The position numbers were made by a program, and so were the translations under genes. Below, one piece after another: positions 50,633 through 61,289 of a stretch of DNA of 64,000 nucleotides (positions are counted from its first letter, which is position 1; each line of letters starts with the position of its first letter). Source of the stretch: Dipetalonema caudispina (lineage: Eukaryota; Nematoda; Chromadorea; Rhabditida; Onchocercidae); NCBI GenBank assembly GCA_013365325.1, contig JABVXV010000094.1, forward strand, positions 124,001 to 188,000, given 5' to 3'. The notes under the pieces were generated by a model, which ran no database searches, was not told where the DNA came from, and worked only from the letters and a program-made list of their open reading frames with translations.

Positions 50633-52676
50633 TTCTTCTCTTCCTGATCGATTATGAATAGGATAACTGCAAGTAAAATGATATAGAAATTGAATTGTGA
50701 TAACATATCTTCTTCAATTATCAATTAATCTGTGAAAAAAAAGCATGTAGTGTTTAATCTCGTAACTCAAAACAACAACATCTTTTATGCAATTGAAATA
50801 CATTCGTTCTATCGGGAAAGCGGGGATATGTTGCATCAAGAATTCTCGGTCTTTCATTTCTAATATAGGTAATATAAGATAATGTGGAAAGAGGATTAAA
50901 GAAAAAAAAATGTCACGAAAGAGGAAAGACTGCTCAATGAGGAGACCTTGAGGTCAAGGTTCAAGCATATGAATTCAGCGCCAATCGCTCGTGAACGTGC
51001 TCAAAGTGCGCGGGATAAGTGCAATTCTGCATAAGCCAATTTTCCCTCCCTTTACACCATTTTTTCTACCAACCTATAATGCATAATATTATAGGCGTGA
51101 TCGCACGTGTTCTGTAAATTCGTGCAAATCATATAAATCCATGCATGTTACATATAGAAGCTTCTGCATGATTAAATTCATGCGTGCATTCTCACGTAGA
51201 CACGTATGTACACGTTATTTTACGTAAAAGAAAGTAAAGTTAAAGAAGTTATCATCCTTCCAGCAAGCATTATCATCGCATCCGTCATCTATTCCAGTTC
51301 TTTGATCAATGATAATTACCAAATTTCAATAATTATCAGATTTTAATCCAATAGAAGTTATTGATAAAAACATGAAGATTCTAAATATCCAATTCATTAA
51401 TCATTTATCACTGATCTTGGCCAAATAATATTGTGCATTTCTGGGATAGCAGTAAATCCGATCCTTTGATTCTCTTCATTGTTCAGTATTTGTTCACCTT
51501 TGGGTTCCTCTATTATCCCAAATATTCAAAATTCAGAAATTATTTTACAGTACTGAAAAAAAAAGGGTAGCTCAAATTCAAAATTTTCAGGGGAAATTAA
51601 AGAAGTTTTTCTGATACAACCATTTCTTTATTGATCAATTCATTCATAGATTCATTTAAAACTCCATTAACTTATGTCTAAGCAGAGAAATGAATGAATA
51701 TGTTGTCATTAAATTATTCCCAATCAATTCGAACTACTGCAGAAAGAATATCAATGCTTAACGGAAAATGATGAACAACACCGGTCAACTCAATTTCTAC
51801 TCGGAATTCTGTTTCTGTTAGGAAAATTTCTAATTAAGAATTGGCATTATTTCACTTTCTACTTTAATTTTTATGCACTGAATAGATAGTAAAATTTCCA
51901 GCATGAATCATCCGGTCATCCGATGATTGCTACCGAAAGTGAAATGACTTTTGTCAAGTGTCAATTTTTTGTATCATTATTAGACAGTCGAAAATTTACT
52001 GATACAAAATTTCAGACTACACTGAATTCATATTCAAATATTGTCTTCTTGTCTTCTTTAAAAATCTTCATCATAATCAGATTATCAAAACCCCAATCAT
52101 CTAATCATATCAATCTTTAAAAGCAGTAAGTTCAAAACAGAAGTTTCGTAGACGCGAATATAAATCTCGTTTATGTACAATTCCTAAATTACTGCTTTTA
52201 AAATTAAGCTTCATGAAGAGATGAAATTTTTAACACACAGATATTCTTTACTTCCTGTTTTATATTCATTTCATTTTTCTTGTTGATAATGTGAAGTTTT
52301 ATCTTAAACTTGAATTTATCATTCTCAATTTTGAAATAGGATAGAAAAATTAAGATATAATAATCGATAGAGGAGTGAATAGAAATAAAGATCTTTCAAT
52401 AAAATCGAGAACAATGCTAGAGACATGAATCAATTCCTGTGTATTTTACCTGGAGAATTACAAATTATCAAATATTTGCATATTATTAAGATGCATATTT
52501 GATTATTTTTGGAATTATAAAACTGCTCCGTTAAAAGATGAAACTTATTCGTTTATGTTTGATTGTTGACAGCTGTTTGGTTGATAAAAATTAAAAATAT
52601 AACTATGAGAAGATATGAACAAACTTCTAATTCTCGGCAGAATGTTAATTTGTCAACTGTCGCTACACAATTTGTA
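50633..52676. promoter_or_regulatory. Divergent intergenic region between importin-like and Rho-like genes
   Basis: 2 kb without exons between two divergent starts. It holds a perfect 8-bp inverted repeat (cctataat/attatagg, 51073-51095) and an ACGT cluster at about 51192-51230 (four ACGT cores). The Rho-like transcript has a short upstream ORF beginning at 52642. Promoter roles are inferred. Confidence 0.4.
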
Positions 52677-54379
52677 ATGTCACCATTATGGTCAGGTAAA
52701 TGAATTATCTTTTTTTTCATATTCAAATTGAAAATTAAACGACTTTAATGAGGTAAACAAACAGTGATATATCTGAGAAGAGAAATATTAAAAAGATAAT
52801 TAAATGAGAAATAATAAGAGATTGGAAATAAGTATAAACAAAATTATTCCATCAATGGAGTTTATCTTGATAAGTGGGAAACTTGAACTAATAAAATTCC
52901 AAAAATTTCAAAATTATCTCATAAGTTTAATTGGTCACCATTGAAGCCCATAAAAGTTCCGTTAAAAATTACCCGTTAATACCATGTTTAGCGTCACTTT
53001 CAGTCATCTCAATGCATACGTCTTTATTTGAGAAACTCATGCTTCAAGAAAACAAAAAAAAAATCGAAATAGTAATATTTAGAATTACGTAATCCACGTT
53101 CGACATTTTACTCATAAATGTCACAATAAGATGTCACTTTTCTCATGTATTGTTATTGTTTTTGATCTCTTGAAAAATTTGATTATCTTTCCATCATTGC
53201 AACTGTTTTACAATTATGAAAATAATTTTCTCATCTAATTCAATTAGATTATTTCATTCATTCTCTTTTTAAACTTCAGAATCTTCGTTGTTGTTTGGTG
53301 GACGTAAAGCACGGTATTTACCTTTGGCTATAAATAATGTTAGAGGAATAGAAGAAATTCCATATCGAATAGTAATGCTTGGTGATTATTCGAGTGGTAT
53401 TAGCTTATTACGAAATGAATTGGTGCAACTAAATTCCTTCAAAGATATTCCATTCGCTGTAATATCTTCCTCACATCTTACAGTTATTTTATATGAAAGT
53501 GATACAGCTTGAGGACAGCTCTATCATTTGATTTTAATTTCAAAGAGACGATTGAATAGACGAATATTTGGCCAAGAAAAGCCCAATGATATAAATAGAA
53601 TTTTGTGCATAAAGTTAATTATGTTTTAAAAATTGTCCGTTTTTTTTTTTTTTTTTTTTGTTCAAAATTTCCAATAATTATTACATAATACTGAAGTGGT
53701 ATAATATACAGGATGCTGAATGTTGTACAACAATAACACAAGATGGACATGAGATGCAAATATGGCTTTTTGTTGATTTGCATAATTTTGAATTGTTTTG
53801 CAAACAATGTACGGAAAATATCGATTGTTGCATAGCATGCTATTCAATCACAATTGCGAAAACCTATCAGAATGCCGTCGAAAAAGTTGAAATTATCATT
53901 ATTGCTATAATTTCAAGAAAAAATTGGATTTTATTTTTTAAATATTTCGACTTCATGAGGCTGCAGTTTACATTTTCAACAATCATTGCCATTATTTTTA
54001 TAACTTTCTATCCTAAGTTTAATTTCCTTTTAATTTCACTTCAATTAATCTCATCAATCTGCTGCATTTAAGTGAAAGAATTGTCAGAAAATTATAAGTC
54101 TTCGAAAATTTTTTTTAACAGTGGATTCCGGAATTTGTGAATAAGTTCTCCGGAAAACCGATCATCCTATGCGCATTGAACAATTGCGAAGTATGCACAT
54201 GTGATGGCGGTATTCATGAAACGATGTTTCAGCATGACTTTAATTTTTGCAACAGTCACATTACACAAATTGATGTTTCTATCTTCGATGAGGTGATGAT
54301 CAGCATGATACCATCGTACTGCAATTTAACATCTGTTCTACAACACTCATTTCGGCCATCAAATAAATCGAAAGTATAA
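52677..54379 (+). CDS. Rho-like protein without GTP-binding motifs (candidate pseudoGTPase)
   Basis: Four exons (52677-52695, 53280-53458, 53712-53885, 54122-54379) keep phase and give 209 residues, the size of a small GTPase. The order of secondary-structure blocks follows Rho/Rac: YRIVMLGDYSSGISLL for the beta1-P-loop, DIPFADAECC for switch I, TQDGHEMQIWLFVD for the beta2-beta3 hairpin (DGKPVNLGLWDT in Rho), NIDCCIACYSITIAKTYQNA then VEKWIPEF (Rho: DVFLICFSL, VRAKWYPEV), KPIILCALNN (TPIILVGTKL) and a final IFDEVMISMI. The P-loop lacks Lys-Ser/Thr (GDYSSGIS), switch I lacks its Thr, the DTAGQ motif is VDLHN, the TKLD motif is ALNNC, and there is no CaaX box. So nucleotide binding and prenylation are unlikely by classical means. 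Phase, splice sites and absence of stops argue that it is an expressed gene and not a dead copy. Relationship to Rho is by eye and moderately sure. Confidence 0.65.
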
Positions 54380-55995
54380 AATTTTGAAAATTGAGAAATT
54401 TTATTTCAGCGCAGTATGAAATCACTATACAATTGTATAAAAAGTATTTCAAACAATCCGAAATTTTTTAAGCAGAAAAAGGAGATGAAAATGAAGGCGT
54501 GCATCTTAATGTGATTCATTCTAATCGTTTCTTTGTGTTACATTTGATTGAAATTATAATTCCATTCAAATTATGAAAGGTCACTGATAAAGCTTATTCA
54601 AATATTGCTTGCTTTAGCTTATCCATGTACCTGAAACATCTCCAATGAAAGTAATTAATGATAAAAAAGGACAACTTTGAGAAGAAGCTACGTAAGCCTT
54701 GCCTTGTTGCACTTCTTTCTCTTCAAATATCATAAATGCATGTAATAATTATTGCTCATATGAAGTCATATTTCAATTTAGCAAATTGCAATGAACATGA
54801 AAATTGAAACAGCATGTGCGTGCATACATGCATGCATGTATATGTAAAATTTCTCAAAACTTTGTTGTAATTCATTTCAAGACAATGGATGTCATATAAG
54901 TTACTAAAAAACACAACAATATATGGGCAAAATATCTTCGATTGGCAAACAGTCTTACCAAAAAAACAAAATTAACTAAATAGTGCATGAGACGTATTGA
55001 TTGCAAATCGCTGCCGCGTTAGTTGCGTGATTATATTAAGGCTTTTCATATCGGTGAAGTTGGGAGTTCTTTCTTTAGATTGGAATAGTTCTAATGCCTT
55101 AAATGTAAAGTTATGCTTTCATTTATCAGTGAAATAGAGCTATCTTAAAACTTTAAAACAATCACCCTTCAACGATAGAAATTTACAGCTCAAAGACTTC
55201 CCGAGATCCGGCTTTTCGTTACAGTGCAGAAATGAAAGGGTTAGATGCAATAATCTTCTTAATAGTTTGTTGCTACTCTTTCCCAATCTTTGGAAATTTT
55301 TAAGGAGAGCATGTTTAATAATGTAGAAAAAGGTGAGAAAACGACCCTGTGAGAGCTCAACAGCAATTGGTTGATTGTGGAACTTCCGAGAAATTTATTA
55401 CCATTACAAATCCCACATAAAAAAAACTACTCTCCCTAATCTTTCAGAGAGAAAGTGATTTAAGCTCTGTTATGCAAAAAGGATTGACTGATGAGACATT
55501 TATCTTTCATTTTGTGATCATAGCGAAAGAATTGAATGCAACCCTGGATAGGTGCAGTCGATAGAGTCTTTACTGTTCTATTGAAATCTCAGTGATAGTT
55601 CGATTTCTAAGATCCATTTGATTTATTGCTTTATTTTATTTATGGTTAATAGCCGCTCATGAATTTCGCCTAGCGAACTTCGTAAATTCCTTTCCTCAGC
55701 TTCTATTTTTACTGTGACGGGAAAAAATAACCGTATGTTGACGTGCTGTGATTCAGGTCAAGGACATCTGCTGCTGTGCGTTTGAAGCAATAAGATGGCC
55801 TTTCCTCCTTCTCTTTATCTTTTGCTCCCTCAAAAATGTTAATGATTTCAACAATTATTTGACTGAAGTTTAGTTTCTTAATAAAGCGTCAACCACGGAA
55901 ATACGTAGAGTCGCAAGGATTTTGTCATTTTAAATATTTAAATCGCTGTACTTATATTACTGGCCATTCGTTATTCTTTTAGAATTAATGAAGTG
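54380..55995. other. Gap before Dishevelled, probable dsh promoter
   Basis: No coding exon recognised on either strand. It contains the 3' UTR of the Rho-like gene at left and presumably the Dishevelled promoter at right. The 55000-55900 part is less AT-biased than most gaps here. Confidence 0.5.
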
Positions 55996-55998
55996 ATG
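55970..55998 (+). promoter_or_regulatory. Dishevelled 5' end: acceptor and two-codon uORF overlapping the start
   Basis: ttattcttttag ends at 55982 and is followed by ATG AAG TGA (55988-55996), whose stop shares one base with the main ATG (TGATG). If the acceptor takes a spliced leader, the leader sits five bases from the uORF start, and initiation at the main start would need leaky scanning or reinitiation. Confidence 0.45.
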
Positions 55999-58900
55999 CG
56001 CGAAGAAACTACTGCTACATCCACTAAGGTTTGCATTATTATAATTTCGACTGATTGCCCCTGATTACTTAGCAGTTGAAACTGACATGGAAAATAACAC
56101 GATCTGTGTGAAATTAAGCGAATGCTGTCATCGTGATAGAATGGTAGTACATATCTGTTATCTGCTGTCTAACATGTCCTAACACAAAGAAATTCGCATA
56201 TCATGTCCGTTATCACTTAGTGACATATTTACATGATAACAACTGCATAATCAACTGCTTGAATTAAATTAGAACTTTACCTTACCTGCACTTTTACTTC
56301 ATTTTATTATCACTGGTCAGCGGGCATTTATATTGTTTTTATGCAGATTTTTGAATTGAATTATTTCATACGAAATGACAGATGGATTTCTCAAAAATGG
56401 ATGTTTAACGATTTGATCTTTTAGGTGTATTATTATTTGGACGACAGTACTCCATATTTATCTGTAGTGCCCGTTGCAGACGATGTTATTACACTTGGCG
56501 ATTTTAAGAAAGTTTTCAACAAAAAAGGATACAAGTATTTCTGCAAACAGCTAGACGAAGCAGTTGGATGGTTAATATCTCGAACATTGTTTTTGAAATA
56601 GCTACATAAAACGTTTTGTTTTGGGATAGAGTTTTGAATTGTCGAATTGCTTAGGATATACTTAATTGTAAGGATATCTAAAAATTTAAGTATGCATTTC
56701 TGTTCGTTCATATTTTTCCACACCATTTGAGATAAAATTATGATTTATTTAGCGAAGTTAAAGTAGAAATTCGAGATGATTCGACGAAGTTGGTTAAATC
56801 AGCAAACGGACTCATTGAATTGGTTCTTCTTTCCTCATTCGAGAACATTTATTCTTCAGGAACATTACCAAGAGTATCTAACAAAGCAAGCAAAGGACAG
56901 CTCGCTAGTGTGAAGTTGAAGGTAATATATTGTAACATTGGTTTTGATTAATAATTTGCGCTTACCAGCAAATTTTTCCAGAAATTTTTGGTATAAGATA
57001 TGGAGTCGAGATTGAACAAAATTTTTACAAACTCTCACTTGAATCTTATATCACTTCCAATCTTAAGGATTTCAATTTGAGAAAGCGAAGGTCTTTGCAT
57101 GATCTAGCTAGTGAAAATCGCGATTTGATGCGCATACATCGGAACAAAAGTGATGAAAACAGCATCACGGCGAGCAGTTTATCGACAGTGATCAGCAGTA
57201 AGTGACCTTCGTGATATGAATTATATGTTCTAGCATGACTTTCTGGTGATTTCATGGAAGGTGAGAATGCTATCAGGAGTATTAACTTTAGAGAGACTCC
57301 TTCAAAACAAAACGACAGGGAGAGATTGGGTTTTCATGACAGACTTTAGTTTTGTTGACACAAGTTACACTTCAGTCAAGTTTCGTTCACGTTGCTGCAA
57401 GAGAAAATCCTAATTGTCTTGAAATTTATGTTATTGCTTAGTGGAGTTTGAAATGAATCAGTGGATTTTCTTCATTGTGTCGGTATGCTGGTATGAAGTA
57501 TAGCAGCCAGAGTATTTCAGACTTAAAAAATAATGCCGCAAGAATGAATTGCTGATTCTCTTCTTTCATATTTGAAAACATTGTTAAAATTTTTAGAGTT
57601 TTTCATCTCATTATTGACTCTAGAAACTTCGAAACTTTATTTTTCTTTTTTGTTGGGTATCTTTATAAAACAGAAAAGTCATTAGAAATTTCAGAAAGAG
57701 CTGGTGAAGGTTTGGCTGAATTATATGCATCCAATTCAGAAGATCCATACCATCTGGAAGGTGTGAATTCAAGGCAGGTTCAAGATTCATTTTAAAATAA
57801 CATCAAATAGCTTAATCATTGTTATTTGAATTTTTTGCCTTGCAGATATTTCAAACATCCTGGTGCTTGTACAGCACCCTTTCCTACTCCACCGCTTGCT
57901 AGTCCCAGTGGAATACCTTCATGTGCTCGCCGTCAAAGACGTCCCCGGAAAGAAAGATATCGAAAAGCATACGTACCGAGCACGATTTCCTCAGTAACTG
58001 AAAGCAGGTATGCATATGGCATTGATTTTGGAAGCTGAAATAAAGAATCCCTGACAGGTTTTAAATTCGTAATCTCGCTCATCATTGCCAATAGTTTTCC
58101 TGTTCTGGAGGCATATTTAGTTCATAATGTTATATAATATTATTATTTTTCAGCATGACTTCTCTTTCACTTCCTCGAATCGATGTTGTAACTCTACCTA
58201 TGAAAAATGGAGTTTTCTTGGGAATTTCAGTACTAAGTCATGATGGTGGCATTTTTGTTAGCGATATTCACAGTGGTTAGCATTTTTAACCAAATTTGTT
58301 TTGTTAGTTACCAAATTACTTTTAAGATGTTTAAGAATTTCATGCATAAAACCTCATTTATTGCTATCACAGGTGGTATAGTTGATTTGGACGGTCGAAT
58401 TGAAGTTGGTGATCAGATTGTGCAGGTGAATCGAAGTTCATTCGAAAATTTGAGCGACGTTGAAGCGGTTGATTTATTACGTAAAGCAGCAGCTAGTCGA
58501 AGGTTGGCTATTTTTAATTTTTTCCGATTTGTCTCTTCTAAACTTCTTTTATCGAACGTCAATGTTCAGAGGCTTTCATATTGCTGAAAATTATTTAGCT
58601 ATACTATTTCAGGCCAATCACACTTTATGTTGCTAAAAGAACGTGCAGCAATTCAGATAAGCGAGCAGATATACTCTCAGGGATTGCTTCAGAAACAATG
58701 CCCATCGATATATCACTTTGGGTGGAGAGCACCAAGTAGATCTGCTTTTTCTTTCCTTAATATAATAGAATTATTTTACTGATTCCTTCATGTTTTTATT
58801 TTTTAGAATGAAGCAAAATTGAAGCAATATTTCTTTATATTATGTTGCAATTCGGCCTTACCATTGCTCTTTACATTGAAATCGATGTTCAGACACAATA

Positions 58901-60820
58901 TTGTGAGGCCATCAAAGGGTCTTGAGGAAATGGTTTCGGTCAATGATGGCGACGCTACGCTTGTTGCTGAAGAAAATGAAACTGATTTAGAGGGTGCTTA
59001 TGCAGAGCGACGAAACGGACCTCCTCCAAGCAATCAGCCTTGTATGAAATTAAAACAGTTAAATTCACCCGACTTGAATATTTCGTTAAATATCGAGGAT
59101 ATTGCAAGACGACGAGAAAATGAAGAAAATGGTTTGCAAATATTTTATCACATTATGTTTGGAAACAGATCGGAGAAGATTATTATGCCACATCGAAATC
59201 GTTTCCGATTTTTTTGAAAGTCTTGACAACTTAGCTAAAAAGTAAATTAAAAAGGATGATTCGCGACTAATTTCATGTGCTCTTTATGAAAGCCATCACG
59301 CAGTTGACTGCACGGTTAAGGAGTGTTGGTCATCGTCTTGCAAGAATAACCGACAGGATTGATCTGTTTTTCCGTTTTTATTTTACCAAGTGCAAGTTAC
59401 AGAACAGCAGTTGGATAATCTGAATGTTGATATGGATCCGGTGATCATTCTAAAGTATATGGCCTTACCTAATTCGGGATTGCAAATAAAGAATCGAAAA
59501 TGGCTAAAAATTCCTGTGCCGATGTCTTTCATTGGTATGATTTTTACTGTAAAAGAAAATATACATGCTAGAAAAATATACATTTTTCCTTTTATTTTAC
59601 ATACTATCCTACCTAACACATACTTGTAACATTGATTTAAGGCTGTGATCTTGTTGATTGGTTGATGGAACACGTGCATGGTATCACGGATCGTAAAGCA
59701 GCACGAATATATGCATCAAAACTGTTGGCAGAGGGACATATTAGACATGTTGTTAATAAACTCACATTTACGGAAAAGTGCTATTATATTTTTGAAGGTG
59801 ATATTAGTTGTTTTTAAAAAATTCCGGTAATTTTGTTTCAGGAAAACCTGAATGTTTTCGTTTGACCTGCTTTCGATACTTTTTGCTGAAGCGTTAAATT
59901 TGCTCAGTATATGATTAAGTTTTGATATTATCTAGGGTCAATAATTGGCAGCTCTCAAACCCTTTCCGAATTACATCATTCGTCAGTTTCTTGTTTGATA
60001 AATGTCTCTTTCGTTTTAGATTCAATACTTTCTGTTCGTAACCAAAACAAATCGGATTCTTCATTAGGTAAGGCCGGTGCTGAAGTTACCACCGAGGTAA
60101 CATATGTTGGTTCACCAGCACCAGCACATCTATCTCGTACAAGTGCACGAAATGCATTGAGTGGAAAAACCATGCTTGATCAGTCTTGGCCTCACTCAAC
60201 GATCGTCTCAAGTGGTCAGCGAAAAAGTTTTTGCGACAGCTCAACGGTAGGTCATATAGATGGCTTTCTGTGCCTTGATTAAGCTTTCATTTCTTGTGTT
60301 TTGTTCGAAAACTTGATGGCTTCATATCAATTTCCGTAGTCTCCTCATTTTTTAAGATTCACATTACAGAATGACTATGCATCCGTCATGGGTCCAGATA
60401 TGATTGATTCTACGCTCCTTACAGAAGCACCAACTCTAAAACTCTCACACCGTACGCTTCCTGATCGTTTGGATATGGAACAACGGATTGATGGATGTCA
60501 GGTAGGTGTATGGTCAAATACAATTTCACCAAATTAGCAAAAAGAACTTGTGAGATATTAAGTTTACATTTCATTACTGTACTGTATACATTGTTATTCT
60601 ATATCGACCGTTAAACACTTTGAAAATTTAATTAAGAAATTGTTTTTGACCCACACCTTAAACGAAATCCTGCTGAGTGGTGAAATGAAAGATCAATTTC
60701 TTTCAGGTTGCTCAACCACCAAATACACCAAATTCATTGCTGCATGAACAAAGGAATGCTGATAGCGAAACTGAATTTGAAATAGTTGAAGATAACAAAC
60801 TTTTGGTTATGCAAAAATAA
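55996..60820 (+). CDS. dsh: Dishevelled (DIX-PDZ-DEP Wnt signalling adaptor)
   Basis: Fifteen exons (55996-56028, 56425-56570, 56753-56921, 57068-57197, 57674-57773, 57846-58007, 58154-58275, 58373-58502, 58613-58735, 58893-59131, 59403-59534, 59642-59797, 60020-60246, 60370-60501, 60707-60820) stay in phase and give 704 residues. The DIX domain (about 11-88: [29 protein letters not shown]) polymerises and binds Axin. A basic run ([13 protein letters not shown]) precedes the PDZ (about 250-345), which has the NGVFLGISV carboxylate loop and [16 protein letters not shown] (about 482-548) shows [35 protein letters not shown] and KCYYIF, which bind Frizzled and membrane. The protein passes Wnt signals from Frizzled to beta-catenin or polarity pathways. 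The exon 5 donor appears to be GC (AAG|GCAGGT). The start of exon 4 is the least certain. The C-terminal FVDVM of vertebrate DVL is absent. Which nematode paralogue (dsh-1, dsh-2, mig-5) is not decided. Confidence 0.93.
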
Positions 60821-61289
60821 CTTCTAACCATCAAACGTTATTCTTTCTTCATTCAGTTTATCTTATGTCGTTAACAGCTTGAAATATAGTGGCAAATCTT
60901 TGGTCGTGGGATATAAAAGAAACAAGAGGATTCAAAATAAAATTTGTAACTAAGAGGAAAATTAGAAAATTTCGAACGAATTTTATGAATTTTTTTCTTA
61001 GATGGTTTTGTTCTAAGAAAGAGATTCTAAAATTATGGTAGTTTTTTAGACTTTTTTTTTTACTTTACTTTTCATTTCATCTCACTCTTAATCCATGACT
61101 GCAGTATGTTATTAGAACGAAGCAATTGATAACATCTCGTTAATACTGTATTATTTGTAGCATACAGTACACATAAACATGCGTGCATGCTATATAGTAC
61201 TTATATCTTGCATTCTTGTCGTATATAAAATTTCACTTCGTACATCAATCGTCATATTTAAATCTAAATCTATTTTGGGATAAAAGCCG
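60821..61289. other. Short convergent gap between Dishevelled and channel gene
   Basis: 469 bp holding the 3' ends of both convergent genes. No gene and no clear structured element seen. Confidence 0.6.

Noticed and set aside
53886..54071. Extension of the Rho-like exon 3 into a hydrophobic tail
   Set aside because: It is read-through of the intron after the donor at 53886; splicing to 54122 restores the Rho-like order.
59132..59217. C-terminal extension of Dishevelled exon 10
   Set aside because: Intron read-through; the phase-correct acceptor at 59402 leads into the DEP domain.
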